Part shown: positions 46,460-56,727 of the stretch, in pieces
Position numbering within the stretch: the stretch's first letter is position 1
Layout: the number at the start of each line of letters is the position of its first letter
NCBI GenBank assembly: GCA_963758025.1
Contig: CAVWUA010000007.1
Location: 248,001 to 312,000, forward strand
Reading direction: 5' to 3'
DNA length: 64,000 nucleotides
Source: CAVWUA01 sp963758025
Lineage (GTDB): Bacteria; Planctomycetota; Planctomycetia; Isosphaerales; Isosphaeraceae
Translations under genes and position numbers: made by a program
Notes under the pieces: model-generated
What the model was told of the DNA's origin: nothing
What the model saw: only the letters and a program-made list of their open reading frames with translations
Database searches by the model: none

Positions 46460-47479
46460 TTATCGTGAGGACGCGCCGTCTTCATTATAAGCGAATGCCT
46501 GTAGGTGCAATCCCATGGGAGTATGGACCGCGCCGGGCACCACCGTTCCCAGAGTGTAGATGGATCGTACGACAGCGGCCTTGACCGCCTGTTTCGTGGT
46601 CCTTGAGGAGGACGCGGGGAGGGACTCGGGAGGAGCGATCCGGATATCGATACCGTGGAACCCGGCATTTTCCAGACAGAGCCGCAGGGAGCGGACGCTG
46701 AAGTGGTTCACGTGGCTGTAGCGCGTCATCAAACCGATGCGCCGGCGATCCCGCTCGGAAAGGCTGGGATGGAAGAGGCCCCGGATGGCCTCCTTGACGT
46801 GCTGCATCGGCCCGTGAGGCACCTTGATCGACACGAGCCCACCCGGATGGAGCAAGCCGCGCAGGTCGTTGACCAGAGGCTGGGGAAACGGAATGTGTTC
46901 GAGCACGTCAGTCAACACCACGGCGCCGAACTTGCACCCCTGACGAACCATTTCCTCCGCGGGCACGCGATGAATTTTCTCGCCCGTTTGCTTCTCGGCG
47001 AAATTCGCCGCCCGGACGTTCAATTCGGCTCCCTCCACGTTCCAGCCCGCCTGACGAGCCAGATGAAGGAACCGGCCATCAAATGTGCCGATGTCCAGGA
47101 TGGTTCGAGGGACACCGTTTCGCCAGCGTTTTTCCAGTTCCGCGAGGATATTTTGAAAAATTCGATCCTTGTACTGCCAGGCGAACCCTTCCTGGAGAAA
47201 CTCCTCCGTTAACCATGGCTGATCGGAATAGATCAAGTGGAAATAGTCGTCGATCGCTGGCATCATTTCCGGCTGACCAAAACCGCAATCCGCGCAGCGA
47301 ACCAGCCACGTTGGATCGTTATGAGGGTGATCATAGGGTGAGAGTTGAGGATGGTTCGATAGATCAAGCCCATCGCGCCAGTAACGCTTCCACCGGTTCC
47401 CACCGCAGATCCAGCATGTCCCGGAGGAAACCAGGGGCATGCGAGGAAGCTCAGCTGGACTCGTGGGAACGGCATTCAT
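46460..47479 (-). CDS. Class I SAM-dependent methyltransferase with zinc-binding N-terminus
   Basis: A 339-residue protein starting MNAVPTSPAELPRMPLVSSGTCWICGG. The two Cys pairs CWICGG and CADCGF form a zinc-ribbon-like N-terminus. A Rossmann methyltransferase core follows: ILDIGTFDGRFLHLARQAGWNVEGAELN, then GAVVLTDVLEHIPFPQPLVNDLRGLLHPGGLVSIKVPHG. This architecture is common in glycan or natural-product clusters. Start 47479, GGAG 9 bases upstream. Frame intact. Substrate unknown; downstream DUF1080 gene is 52 bases away. Confidence 0.85.
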   Translation of the reverse strand: MNAVPTSPAELPRMPLVSSGTCWICGGNRWKRYWRDGLDLSNHPQLSPYDHPHNDPTWLVRCADCGFGQPEMMPAIDDYFHLIYSDQPWLTEEFLQEGFAWQYKDRIFQNILAELEKRWRNGVPRTILDIGTFDGRFLHLARQAGWNVEGAELNVRAANFAEKQTGEKIHRVPAEEMVRQGCKFGAVVLTDVLEHIPFPQPLVNDLRGLLHPGGLVSIKVPHGPMQHVKEAIRGLFHPSLSERDRRRIGLMTRYSHVNHFSVRSLRLCLENAGFHGIDIRIAPPESLPASSSRTTKQAVKAAVVRSIYTLGTVVPGAVHTPMGLHLQAFAYNEDGASSR

Positions 47480-47727
47480 CACAGAAGGCTCCACGGGAAC
47501 TCCGATTCTCAATAACGAGCCGAGCAGAAGGATGAATGAATGCGACCATAGCCCGAAGGGATCTCGGGACAACGAGCCAACCAATCTCGTCTCGATTGTA
47601 ATGGAGGCATGATAGGCCATCAAGAAGCGTGACGCGATTCAACAACCGGCGCCGCGCATCTCCCCGCGCTTACCGGCAGAGGGCATTCGCAAATGGACAC
47701 AGGAGACCGACACGGGAGCCTTCACGC

Positions 47728-49586
47728 TCAAGAGATGGATGCGGTGGTCGGTTTGGGATGGGGGGGCGTGCTGGAAGGAACGTTGGATTTGAGCACCAGG
47801 TTCGCGGATTTCAGGATGTATCGGCGGGCGTCTTTCATGCTGAAGACGACCTTGGTCGTACCAACGTCCGTCAATTTCTTGATAACGGATTCGGTATTTC
47901 CTCCCGCACCCCAACGACCGACGATGATCGTCTGAGACTTCTCCTGCGCCCGGAGCCGTCGAACGAGATAACGCGCCGGAGTCAGACCGACCGGGGGAAG
48001 GTGCGAGAGAATCACCAGGTCGGGGGACTGCTGGAGGATGGACCCAGCCAGTTCCATGGGAGACATGGGATCGTCGATCAGGATCATTTCCACATCGTAG
48101 GGCAAAAGCAGCAGACGGAGCATTTTCAGAGCCAGGCCGTCGGCGGTATCATTGGCAGCCACGCCGATGATCTTCAAGGGCACATCGTCCTTACGCTCGG
48201 GTTGAACCTGGGCCAGACCTTCCTCCGGAGCGTCCGGGTTGTCCTCCTTTTCGTTTGTGAGAGCTTCGAGGCTCAGATCGGGGCGTCCTTCCAGATCGTC
48301 GAGGATTTCAGAGGTGACGCGCCAGATGAACTCCCGCTCACGCTCGTCGGTCTCCCCCGCGCGTAATCGCGTTCGGCACGTGAGAGGGCCGGCAGCAGAA
48401 TTTCATCGAACACCTCGGCGCGAGGTTGCTGGGTGAGTGCTTCATCGATCTGATCGGTCGCGGCGTCGGGTTCCATCGCGATCAGCCGATGGTAATAGCG
48501 CAGGTCGGGGGCCAGCTCCGACTTCTCCCCCAGAAGCGTGGCGAACGCGCTCAGGCTGGGCACGTATTTGCCCAAGACCGCCAGGGAGACCGTCAGCGGC
48601 GTCGAGAGCAGCAGCCCGAGCGCCCCCCAGAGCCACGTCCAGAACATGGCCGCCACGAGCAATCCAAGCGCCGAGACGCCCGTCGTTTTGCCATAGATGA
48701 CCGGTTCCAGGAAGCTATTCGCCGCGACCTCGATCACCCCGAACAGAGCGATGACGAGGAGCGGTTGATGCCACGAGTGGGAGGAATTGGCGATCGAGAA
48801 GACAAAGGGCAACGTAAACGCTGTCGCTGGACCAACATAGGGGACGAACCGGAGCACGGCGGCCAGGAATCCCCAGAGGACCGCTAGCGGTACGCCGATG
48901 GTCCAGAGACCGAGGCCGACGATCAGCCCGAACGAGGAATTGACCAGCGTAAGCGTGGCGAGATAACGACTGATCCGGGTCCCGACTTCCTCCATCGTTC
49001 TCGTCGTCAGGCTGACCTGTCGATGGCCGAAAAGCTGAATGATCCGATCGCTGAGGTCCTCACGGTTCATCAAGAGGAACAGGACGAGGATGAGAACGAA
49101 CGCACCGACAGCGATCGGTTCCATGTAAGGCCCGATCGTCTGCTGGAGTCGCTCCTGAAACGTCGGACGATTGGCGATTTCGACCTTCGGAATCTCCTTG
49201 GGGGCATCGACCGGTTCCTGGAGCGTCTCGGACACTTCCTCGACCGCCTTGGAGATCTTCTCGGTCGTCGTCTTCTCCTTGGGATGGAAGACCTCGTTGA
49301 CGTGCTGTTTGATGTTGACCGTATACTGGTCCAGGCCCTCGGCGAGGGTGCTCAATTGCTGCCAGACCACCAGCGAGATGCCAAACAACAGCGAGAGCGA
49401 GAAGACCACGGAAATGATCACCGCGGGCGTCCTCGGCAGACCGCGATTTTCAAGGAATCGCACCAGGGGAGACAGGGCGAAGCTGAGCAGGACAGCGAGG
49501 GCCAAGGGCTTCAACACCTCGCCCGCGAAGTACATGAAGGCGATGATCGCGAGGATCAAAAAAGTGATGATAACCGGATGATCCAT
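47728..49586 (-). CDS. AI-2E-type permease with C-terminal B12-binding-like domain (one frameshift)
   Basis: About 620 residues. The first ~360 are an AI-2E/PerM transporter with eight membrane helices: MDHPVIITFLILAIIAFMYFAG, PAVIISVVFSLSLLFGISLV, VPLAVLWGFLAAVLRFVPYVGPATAF and SALGLLVAAMFWTWLWGALGLLLSTPLT. A linker follows. The frame breaks at five C (48354-48358); the next frame reads ETDEREREFIWRVTSEILDDLEGRPDL, then a flavodoxin-like domain (PLKIIGVAANDTADGLALKMLRLLLLPYDVEMILID, DLVILSHLPPVGLTPARYLV). This resembles B12-binding or response-regulator folds but lacks the B12 D-x-H-x2-G motif. Cargo unknown. Confidence 0.75.
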
Positions 49587-49843
49587 CCGGAAGGTGTTGC
49601 GCTGGCTGGTCAAGAGGACGACCCCCGCGGTACGAGAAGTCAATCAAGGTTGCATCGCAGGCACGGAGCGACAAACAGGCAATCTCGTGCCTCATAAAAG
49701 ATCTCCAAATCGAGCACTGCGAACCGTGTGCCGTTGTCCGATCACTGGCGCGAAAATTGCGGAATGTGGTCCCCGATCGCTCCACTGCCGTAGCCGCGCA
49801 TCTCAGGGGCTTTTTCTCTTGTCGCGAAGGAGAACGCAAAATA

Positions 49844-50860
49844 ATGATACCGAACCCAGCCAACCGTCGTGAATTCCTTCAGGCCAGTGCCGCCGGACTC
49901 GCCACCATCGGGCTTGCCGGGGCGGCCGGGCCTCGACAGACCAACGATGGGGAGATTCCGCTGCGTCCCCTGGGCCGTACCGGGGAGATGGTCACCATGA
50001 TCTGCCTGGGCGGCTACCACAGCACCCGGCACGATCAGGAAAGTGAGAGCCTCAAGCTCATTCAGCGTGCCGTGGATGAAGGCATCCGATTCCTCGATAA
50101 TGCCTGGGATTACCATGATGGCGTCGCCGAGGAACGCATGGGTAAGGCCCTTGCCGAGGGGGGCCGGCGCGACAAGGTCTTCCTCATGACCAAGTGCTGT
50201 GGTCGGGACGCGAAGACCGCGCAGCAACACCTGGAGGACAGCCTTCGACGTCTCCGCACCGATCACCTCGACCTCTGGCAATTCCACGAGATCAACTACG
50301 ACAACGATCCCGACTGGGTCTTCGAGGAGGACGGGGCGATTCGTACGGGCTTGAAAGCGCTCGAACAGGGGAAGGTTCGCTACCTCGGTTTCACCGGGCA
50401 CAAGGACCCGTCAATCCACTTGAAGATGCTCTCCAAGCCCTACGACTGGGCGACTGTCCAGATGCCTCTCAACGTCATGGACTCGCAATACCGGAGCTTT
50501 CAGAAACGGGTGCTTCCGGTGCTCAACGAGCGCGGGATCGGCTGCCTGGGAATGAAGAGTCTTGGGGGCGCGGGCCTGATCGTCAGCAAGGCCGGTGTCC
50601 CGGTTCAGGACGCCCTGCGCTACGTCCTCTCGCTGCCAATCGCGTCGCTGGTCTCCGGCATCGACAGCATGAAAGTTCTCGAACAGAATCTCAAGATCGT
50701 CCGCGAGTTTCAGCCGTTGAGCGCTGAGGAACGTGGCAAGATTGAGGGAAGCATCGTGCAGGTGGCTGGAGACGGGCGATACGAGCTGTTCAAGTCGTCC
50801 AAGCAGTACGATGGTCCGTATCACCAGAAGCAACATGGCTTCGATGTTGGGACCGCTTGA
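49844..50860 (+). CDS. Tat-exported aldo/keto reductase
   Basis: A 338-residue protein. N-terminal NRREFLQASAAGLATIGLAG is a twin-arginine signal with hydrophobic core. AKR features: FLDNAWDYHDGVAEERMGKAL (catalytic Asp and Tyr), VFLMTKCCGRDA (Lys), TDHLDLWQFHEI (His) and GIDSMKVLEQNLKIV near the NADP site. AAGGAG lies 12 bases before the ATG. Divergent from the AI-2E gene. Followed by a terminator at 50885. Substrate unknown. Confidence 0.87.
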   Translation: MIPNPANRREFLQASAAGLATIGLAGAAGPRQTNDGEIPLRPLGRTGEMVTMICLGGYHSTRHDQESESLKLIQRAVDEGIRFLDNAWDYHDGVAEERMGKALAEGGRRDKVFLMTKCCGRDAKTAQQHLEDSLRRLRTDHLDLWQFHEINYDNDPDWVFEEDGAIRTGLKALEQGKVRYLGFTGHKDPSIHLKMLSKPYDWATVQMPLNVMDSQYRSFQKRVLPVLNERGIGCLGMKSLGGAGLIVSKAGVPVQDALRYVLSLPIASLVSGIDSMKVLEQNLKIVREFQPLSAEERGKIEGSIVQVAGDGRYELFKSSKQYDGPYHQKQHGFDVGTA

Positions 50861-50884
50861 GAGACAATCTCGAGAAAAAGTAAA

Positions 50885-50926
50885 CGACCGTGCAGGGGTG
50901 CTGAAAAACACCCCGCACGGTCGTTT
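50885..50926. terminator. Strong bidirectional terminator
   Basis: CGACCGTGC pairs with GCACGGTCG and GGGGTG with CACCCC, closing a loop CTGAAAAA; TTTGGCATTT follows on the plus strand. It lies between the convergent aldo/keto reductase and stress-protein genes and should end both. Confidence 0.85.
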
Positions 50927-50959
50927 GGCATTTCTCTATTCTCGAGAGATCCTCGTTGC

Positions 50960-51452
50960 TCAGGCGGAACGCGCCCCTTCCTCGACCAGAATCTGGCGAG
51001 CACGCGGAACATTCGCCTCGTCGGCCTGAACGGAAACGAGGATATGACCACGTTCGACCCGGCTGGCGTATGTGGAGGCTTCTTCCTCCGGAATGCCCGC
51101 GCCGACCAGGCCGCCAACAAGGCCACCAGACGCCGCGCCAGACCCCCGCGCCGGTCAGGGCCGCTGCCAGCGGACCACCGATCAGGACTGGGCCCACGCC
51201 CGGAACCAGGACCGTGCTGCCCACCAGGGCCAACCCCACCAAGGCACCCACACCCGCGCCGGAAACCGCGCCCGCCGTTGCGCCTTCGGCGCTGAGATCC
51301 TCGGTACCGGTCGATTCGGCGATTTCGCTCGCCTCTCGCGGGTCCCGCATCGCAACGCCGATCGCCTCTCGGGTGAATCCGGCCGCCAGAAGACGGTTGA
51401 TCGCGTCTTCGGCCGCTTCACGTGTTTCAAACATTCCAACGACAGTTCTCAT
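50960..51452 (-). CDS. General stress protein 17M-like/glycine-zipper membrane protein (one frameshift)
   Basis: About 163 residues. MRTVVGMFETREAAEDAINRLLAAGF is the DUF1269/17M-like N-terminal flavin-type domain, then AGAVSGAGVGALVGLALVGSTVLVPGVGPVLIGGPLAAALTGAG, a Gly/Ala-rich hydrophobic hairpin. The frame breaks at five C (51143-51147). The next frame gives SGGLVGGLVGAGIPEEEASTYASRVERGHILVSVQADE and the stop at 50960. Likely a small stress-induced membrane protein; molecular role unknown. Confidence 0.8.
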
Positions 51453-51801
51453 GGTGCTCTCCCTTGTGAACTGAGGGTGCATTTCTCTTTTGTGGTGATG
51501 TTCCACGGAAATCCGTGGCCTGGTCGCGTCCAAAGCACGACCCGCGCCATCGACTGACACCCCATAGCAAGGCAAACCCTGGGCCAAAGACCGAGGGATA
51601 TCGGAATTTCCGTGGCGTATCACGCCGGGTGAGTCTCCAGTGGCCAGAAGTATGCGTTTCAAGAGGGCAGGATCCCGTTCGGGCAACCGAATTGGGTTAT
51701 GGGCATGATTTTTACTTTTGATGAATTTCGCGGATTTGGCATCTGGGTTGCCGAATAAGGTGTGATTCCACGCCATTCTGCTGTTCGCGAGCCGAAGCCA
51801 A
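51453..51801. other. Divergent intergenic region
   Basis: About 350 bases between the stress-protein gene and topoisomerase IB. A small palindrome CCACGGAAATCCGTGG at 51503-51518 could be an operator for the stress gene; nothing else is seen. Confidence 0.4.
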
Positions 51802-52929
51802 ATGACCGCCACGAAGTCCCGAAAAAAACGTCGAACGGGATCGAAAATGACCTGTGTCCGGGAAGCGATCGAGAACGATCCGGTCACCGCGGCGAGAGAG
51901 GCCGGCCTGGTTTACGTTACGGACCGCGATCCGGGGTTCCAGCGTAAACGAGCCGGCAAGGGGTTCTCCTATCGTGACCAGGAAGGCCGGCGAATTCGGG
52001 ACGCGAAACAGTTGGCCCGGATCAAGGCGCTCGCCATTCCACCCGCATGGAACGATGTCTGGATCTGCCCCAAGCCGCGCGGACATCTCCAGGCAACGGG
52101 GCGTGACAGCAGGGGACGGAAGCAATACCGTTATCATGCGCGCTGGCGGGAGACCCGCGATGAGACGAAGTTCTGGCGAACCGTCGCCTTCGGTCAGCGG
52201 CTTCCCGCCATCCGGGCGCGGGTTGAGAAGGACATGGCGCAATCCGGCCTGCCCCGCTCAAAAGTCCTCGCCGCCGTCGTTCGTTTGCTGGAGACGACCT
52301 TGATTCGCGTCGGCAACGAGGAGTATGTCCGCGAAAACCGTTCGTTCGGCCTGACGACGTTGCGCGACCGGCACGTCCGGGTGAATGGCAAAACGTTACG
52401 CTTTTCCTTCAAGGGCAAGAGTGGCATCCGTCACGCGATCGACCTGAATGACCGTCGCCTGGCCCGGATCGTCAAGCGGAGCCAGGATCTCCCCGGTCAG
52501 GAACTCTTTCAGTATCTCGACGACGAGGGCCAGACCCACACGATTGACTCGGGTGACGTCAACAACTATCTGGGCGAAATCGCTGGTGAGGAGTTCACCG
52601 CGAAGGACTTCCGCACGTGGGCCGGAACTGTCCTGGCCGCGCTCGCGTTGCAGGAATTCGAAGCGTTCGACACAAAAGTTCAAGCCAAGAAGAATCTCGT
52701 GAAGGCGATCGAATCCGTGGCGGAGCGGCTCGGCAATACGCCGTCCGTCTGCCGCAAATGCTACGTGCATCCCCACGTGATCGACGCCTATCTCGATGGC
52801 TCGTTGATCGACACCCTCAAAGGTCGGGCGGACAGGGCCTTGAGCGAGTCTCTCGAACGATTGTCACCCGAGGAAGCGGCCGTACTGGCTTTACTGGAAC
52901 GACGGCTTGCAAAGGAAGCCCGCAAATAG
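51802..52929 (+). CDS. DNA topoisomerase IB (poxvirus-like)
   Basis: A 375-residue enzyme of the bacterial TopIB type: GLVYVTDRDPGFQRKRAGKGFSY (start of core), IKALAIPPAWNDVWICPKPRGHLQATGRD, KVLAAVVRLLETTLIRVGNEEY (catalytic Arg), FSFKGKSGIRHAI (catalytic Lys) and the active-site Tyr in SVCRKCYVHPHVIDAYLDG (near residue 321). It relaxes DNA supercoils through a 3'-phosphotyrosine intermediate. Start MTATKSRKKRRTGSK is basic. Frame intact; next to no obvious repair partner. Confidence 0.93.
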   Translation: MTATKSRKKRRTGSKMTCVREAIENDPVTAAREAGLVYVTDRDPGFQRKRAGKGFSYRDQEGRRIRDAKQLARIKALAIPPAWNDVWICPKPRGHLQATGRDSRGRKQYRYHARWRETRDETKFWRTVAFGQRLPAIRARVEKDMAQSGLPRSKVLAAVVRLLETTLIRVGNEEYVRENRSFGLTTLRDRHVRVNGKTLRFSFKGKSGIRHAIDLNDRRLARIVKRSQDLPGQELFQYLDDEGQTHTIDSGDVNNYLGEIAGEEFTAKDFRTWAGTVLAALALQEFEAFDTKVQAKKNLVKAIESVAERLGNTPSVCRKCYVHPHVIDAYLDGSLIDTLKGRADRALSESLERLSPEEAAVLALLERRLAKEARK

Positions 52930-52959
52930 AGTGACCGAAGCTCCGAGACATTCCGTCGA

Positions 52960-53566
52960 TCAGAGGAGTGGATCGCTCAGGGACGGTCCTTTGCCAACGT
53001 TCCAATCGGGGAGCTTGGCGAGGAGGTCGGGCGAGACCTTCTTCAGCCAGACGAAACGCTTGTCGATCTTTTTCGGCGCGACCACCTGGGAAACGCTGAT
53101 CCCATAGATCAAGAAACCGAAGAAGAACAGCAGTCCTAGCACGAGGCCGATCGGAAACCATTGCGTATCCTGGAGTGAAGCGCTGAACGCGATCAGGCCG
53201 ATTCCGGCCAGACTCCCGATCCAGCCGAGCGCGATGGCCCATCGCCGTTGCCGACGGTGCTCCTCACAAAGACCGACCTGAATCTTCGCCGTATGGCGGA
53301 TGACGAGCGCCACGATGATATAAACTAACAAGCTGATCAGGATCAAGAAATACCAGACGGGTGGATGCCACGAAAGGTTCCGCTTCAAGCGATAGCCGTT
53401 CGCCGGCGCATTACACTTGACGCAACGGTCGGGCAGTTCGGCGTCCTTGGTCATGATGAGCAACGTGCCGTCGCTCCAGCAACCTTTTTCATCGTCATGA
53501 CGCTGGAGTCGCGCTCGGGGCGATTTCGGTTTCGGGAGCCATGTAGGGATTGAAGTCACTGGACAT
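52960..53566 (-). CDS. Membrane protein with a zinc-ribbon-like N-terminus (one frameshift)
   Basis: About 201 residues. The start MSSDFNPYMAPETEIAPSATP at 53566 is in a different frame from the rest; a shift near 53505-53512 joins it to RHDDEKGCWSDGTLLIMTKDAELPDRCVKCNAP. CVKC and a later LCEEH pair look like a treble-clef or zinc-ribbon. Three to four membrane helices follow (PPVWYFLILISLLVYIIVALVI, AIALGWIGSLAGIGLIAFSA, FPIGLVLGLLFFFGFLIYG). The N-terminal pattern is common in planctomycete small membrane proteins. Function unknown. Confidence 0.7.
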
Positions 53567-53603
53567 GTTCGCCGACTCCGGAGAAGGGCCGATGGAGGAA
53601 TGA

Positions 53604-54374
53604 TCAATCAAGCGAATCAACAGGAATTTCACCCACATTTTCGAAGATGTATGTGGGACGGTAGGGATACGCCTCGATCGTTTCCCGGCTGCTCACACCG
53701 GAGAGGACCAGGATCGTGCGCATGCCGGCCTCGGTCCCGGCGATGATGTCGGTATCCATGCGATCGCCGACCATGAACGCCTCGGCTGAGTGTGCTTCCA
53801 GCTTGCGGAGTGCGGTTCGCATCATCAAGGGGTTCGGTTTGCCGATGAAGTACGGTTTGCGGCCGGTGGCCAGCTCGATCGGCGCCACCAGAGCGCCGCA
53901 GGCCGGTTGTATCCCGTCCTCGGCGGGGCCAGTCAAATCCAGGTTCGTGGCGACGAATTTGGCCCCTCCCAGAACCAGGCGCACGGCGCGCTCGATCTTT
54001 TCGTAATCATAGCTCCGCGTGTCCCCAACGACGACATAATCGGGATTTCGTTCGGTGAGCGTGTAGCCGACGTCGTAGAGCGCGTTCATCAGCCCCGCCC
54101 CGCCGATCACGTAGGCGCTGCCCCCCGGCTTCTGGCGCTGGAGGAATTCGGCGGTGGCGAGCGCCGACGTATGGAAGGCCGACTCCGCGACCTCGATGCC
54201 CAGCCCTTCGAGCCGATGGCGCAGGTCCCTCGGCGTCCATTGGCTGTTGTTGGTCAGGAACAGGAACCGCGTCCCACCTTTTTGCAGACGATCCACGAAC
54301 TCACGGGCGCCGGGAATCAAGCGATGTCCATGATAGATCACACCGTCCATATCAATGACGAAGCTGGTGGGCAT
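53604..54374 (-). CDS. HAD-IIA phosphatase (NagD-like)
   Basis: A 256-residue HAD hydrolase. Motif I is SFVIDMDGVIYHGHRLIPGA (nucleophile and general acid Asp), motif II FLFLTNNS, motif III KPYFIGKPNPLMM (Lys) and motif IV MVGDRMDTDIIAG (Asp pair). The IIA cap lies between. It dephosphorylates nucleotides or sugar phosphates; the physiological substrate is unknown. Frame intact. Ends 38 bases past the membrane-protein start. Confidence 0.92.
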   Translation of the reverse strand: MPTSFVIDMDGVIYHGHRLIPGAREFVDRLQKGGTRFLFLTNNSQWTPRDLRHRLEGLGIEVAESAFHTSALATAEFLQRQKPGGSAYVIGGAGLMNALYDVGYTLTERNPDYVVVGDTRSYDYEKIERAVRLVLGGAKFVATNLDLTGPAEDGIQPACGALVAPIELATGRKPYFIGKPNPLMMRTALRKLEAHSAEAFMVGDRMDTDIIAGTEAGMRTILVLSGVSSRETIEAYPYRPTYIFENVGEIPVDSLD

Positions 54375-54430
54375 GGGTCGGCCTGGGTTCCATTTTGAAG
54401 AAGGGATCGGCGTTCAACCGGCGAATTCGA

Positions 54431-55393
54431 TCAGGACACGGGCTGCGTCAACCGTCGCGAGAGGATGGGAAAGGCCCCCTGGCGCTGGAAGTGCCGGTCA
54501 AAAAACGCGACGAGACGCGTCTGATCGGAGGGAACTTGCGCGGCGGCGTGTGACAAACCAGCCTGTTCGAGCCGGCGGGCCGCCTCGGAGAGCAAGACCG
54601 TGCCCGCGTTGTCGGTGGTCATCACGAGCGACACCAGCCCGTTGACCCGTTTGTGCCGCTCGCTCTCGGTCCCGAATGCGCCGAGGCGGAAGCAGGGCAT
54701 CGCGGAGTCGAGCTTCGTCGGATCGGCGAACCGCGCGTCGATCGCGGTCAGACCGAGGCCGACGATCGTATCATCCTCGTCACGTCGCAGGGCGAACAGG
54801 CTTGTGGGATCGAGGAACGGGTTGTCCCAGAAGAATCGGCCGAGGGCCTCGGGATCGCCCGCGAACAGACCGTCCCCGAGCGCGGCGAGGCGGGGCATAT
54901 TCTCCCGCTCCACCGGCCGGATCGTCATTCCCCGCGGAACCGCCACGCGAGGAAGGTCCTTCAATTCGGCGACGTAGTTGATCATTTCCCGCGTCGGCGC
55001 GAAGCCCTTCGACTCGAAGAACGAGAGGATCGGGGCCCAGTCCGCGCGATAGGCCACCCAGGCTTCCGCGACCCCGCGGCGGGACATGGCGGAGAGCACC
55101 TCGTCGAGGAGCCGGTCGCGGACGTCGGTTCCGGGCAAGGACCAGGGATAGCTGATCCGTCCGTTCGGGTTGAACACGGCATAACCGACCACTTCGTCTC
55201 CCCGGACGGCGTAGAACTTCGAGGTGGGGTCGGGGTCCACCGTGCGGTAGCGTCGGGCGATCTCCTCGGGGTTGGCCGGTTTGAAGCCGATCAGGTCGCG
55301 CTGGCGGCCCTCCTCGTTGAAGATGTGGGCCTGGGCCTGCTCGTCGCCGGGCTGATAGGGGCGGATCGTCAACTCGTCTCGTGGCTGTTTCAT
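54431..55393 (-). CDS. GNAT-family N-acetyltransferase, probably two tandem domains
   Basis: A 320-residue protein. The N-terminal half starts LTIRPYQPGDEQAQAHIFNEE and has YAVRGDEVVGYAVF; the second half starts MTIRPVERENMPRLAALGDGL and ends with TTDNAGTVLLSEAARRLEQAGLSHAAAQV, a pantetheine-binding-type helix region. Acceptor substrate unknown. The ATG at 55393 overlaps closely with the end of the enolase-like gene (stop 55400), so they are likely co-transcribed. Confidence 0.82.
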   Translation of the reverse strand: MKQPRDELTIRPYQPGDEQAQAHIFNEEGRQRDLIGFKPANPEEIARRYRTVDPDPTSKFYAVRGDEVVGYAVFNPNGRISYPWSLPGTDVRDRLLDEVLSAMSRRGVAEAWVAYRADWAPILSFFESKGFAPTREMINYVAELKDLPRVAVPRGMTIRPVERENMPRLAALGDGLFAGDPEALGRFFWDNPFLDPTSLFALRRDEDDTIVGLGLTAIDARFADPTKLDSAMPCFRLGAFGTESERHKRVNGLVSLVMTTDNAGTVLLSEAARRLEQAGLSHAAAQVPSDQTRLVAFFDRHFQRQGAFPILSRRLTQPVS

Positions 55394-55399
55394 CACACG

Positions 55400-56618
55400 T
55401 CAGCTCCGTTCGACCATCCAGGCATCGTCTCGGTATCGCTCCTCGAAAACATCATCCCGAATCGCCAGTCCGCAGCCGGGGACGTCGGGCACGCGCATCT
55501 TGCCTTCCTTGAACGCGAAGGCGGAGGTGTCGAACAGGTCGCTCGTGCTGGTGTCCTGCTCGGCCATGAGGAAAGTTCGGAATCCCTCGGGCCAGGGGCA
55601 TCATCATGTACACGCCCAGGTTCGACCCCCAGTTGTGCGGCGCGAGCCGGATGCCCGGATGCGACTCGGCCCGGCGGGACAGTTCCCAGAGCTTCGTCAG
55701 GCCAAACGCCCGAATGTCCCCCTGGAGCACGTCGAGCGCATCGTGTCGGATGTAGGGATCGAAATACTCAACCTCGTGCGCCGACTCCCCATCGGCGACC
55801 CGAGTCCTCCAGCCCTTCCCTTTGAGGTAGGCTTTCAGCTCCAGGTCTTGCTCGACGTTTTCGGGGAACATCTCCTCGACAAAGAACAAGTCATCATCCA
55901 CGGCGTCGAGCCAGCGTTTCGTGCCGTCGAGGTCGAAGCCGTTGTTGGCATCGACCATCAGGCGAACATCCTTGCCCACGAGCTTGCGGATCGCCCGCAT
56001 CACCTCGACGTCGCGACGGAACCCGGCCTCGGGTTCCATCCACTTGAAGCCGCGGCCGACCTTGATCTTCAAGGCGCGATGGCCCCTTTCGAGACTCTGC
56101 TCGACCTCCTTCAAAATCCGCGATACGCCCGAAGGCTCGGAGCCGGTCAGCAAGTCGTTGAAGTAGATGCTGCCGTCATAGACGTCCACCCATTCCGGCC
56201 CTCGGCCGCCGATCAACTTCCACGAGGGGACCTCCAGCGCCTTGCCCACAAGGTCGAACAGGGCATGATCCGCCCGGCCAAGCGGGCTGACCGCGCCGAC
56301 GCCGGGCTTCCAGAACTCGTCGAGCGAATGCCCCAGCAGTTGCCGGGCGATCTCCGGCGTCGCGTGACCGATCCCGACCCCCTCGACCCCTTGCTCGGTG
56401 AGGATTCGCAGGCAGTTCTCGGACGTCCGGTCGCCGTGGTCGTCGAGGTGCGAGTTCTTGCCGACGTACTTTGGCCGAGGACAGACGTGGCGGAAGCCGA
56501 TGACCCGCGTGATGACGAACGACTTCAGCCGGTCGGACGTCTCGTCGGCGAACGACGGCGCCGCCGACGCGGCGAACGGAAGGACGGCGGCGGCCCGCAA
56601 GAAAGCGCGGCGGTCCAT
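55400..56618 (-). CDS. Tat-exported enolase-superfamily (MR/MLE) enzyme (one frameshift)
   Basis: About 405 residues. N-terminal MDRRAFLRAAAVLPFAASAAPSFA is a twin-arginine-type signal. The barrel has KIKVGRGFKW (catalytic Lys pair), LMVDANNGFDLDGTKRWLDAVDDDLFFVEEM (metal Asp/Glu) and RVADGESAHEVEYF (metal Glu). A break near 55567-55577 is resolved by the next frame MAEQDTSTSDLFDTSAFAFKEG ending VPDVPGCGLAIRDDVFEERY. It abstracts an alpha-proton from a carboxylate substrate such as a sugar acid; export to the periplasm suggests sugar-acid use there. Confidence 0.82.
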
Positions 56619-56727
56619 GATCGGTTGGCTCCGGTGGAAGGGTCGGGATGGTGCCGGGGATCGGGAAAAAAGAGGGGGCCGGCGGCCATTTGGGAATCCG
56701 ACCGCCCGGCCCACGGGCGAGGCGTCG

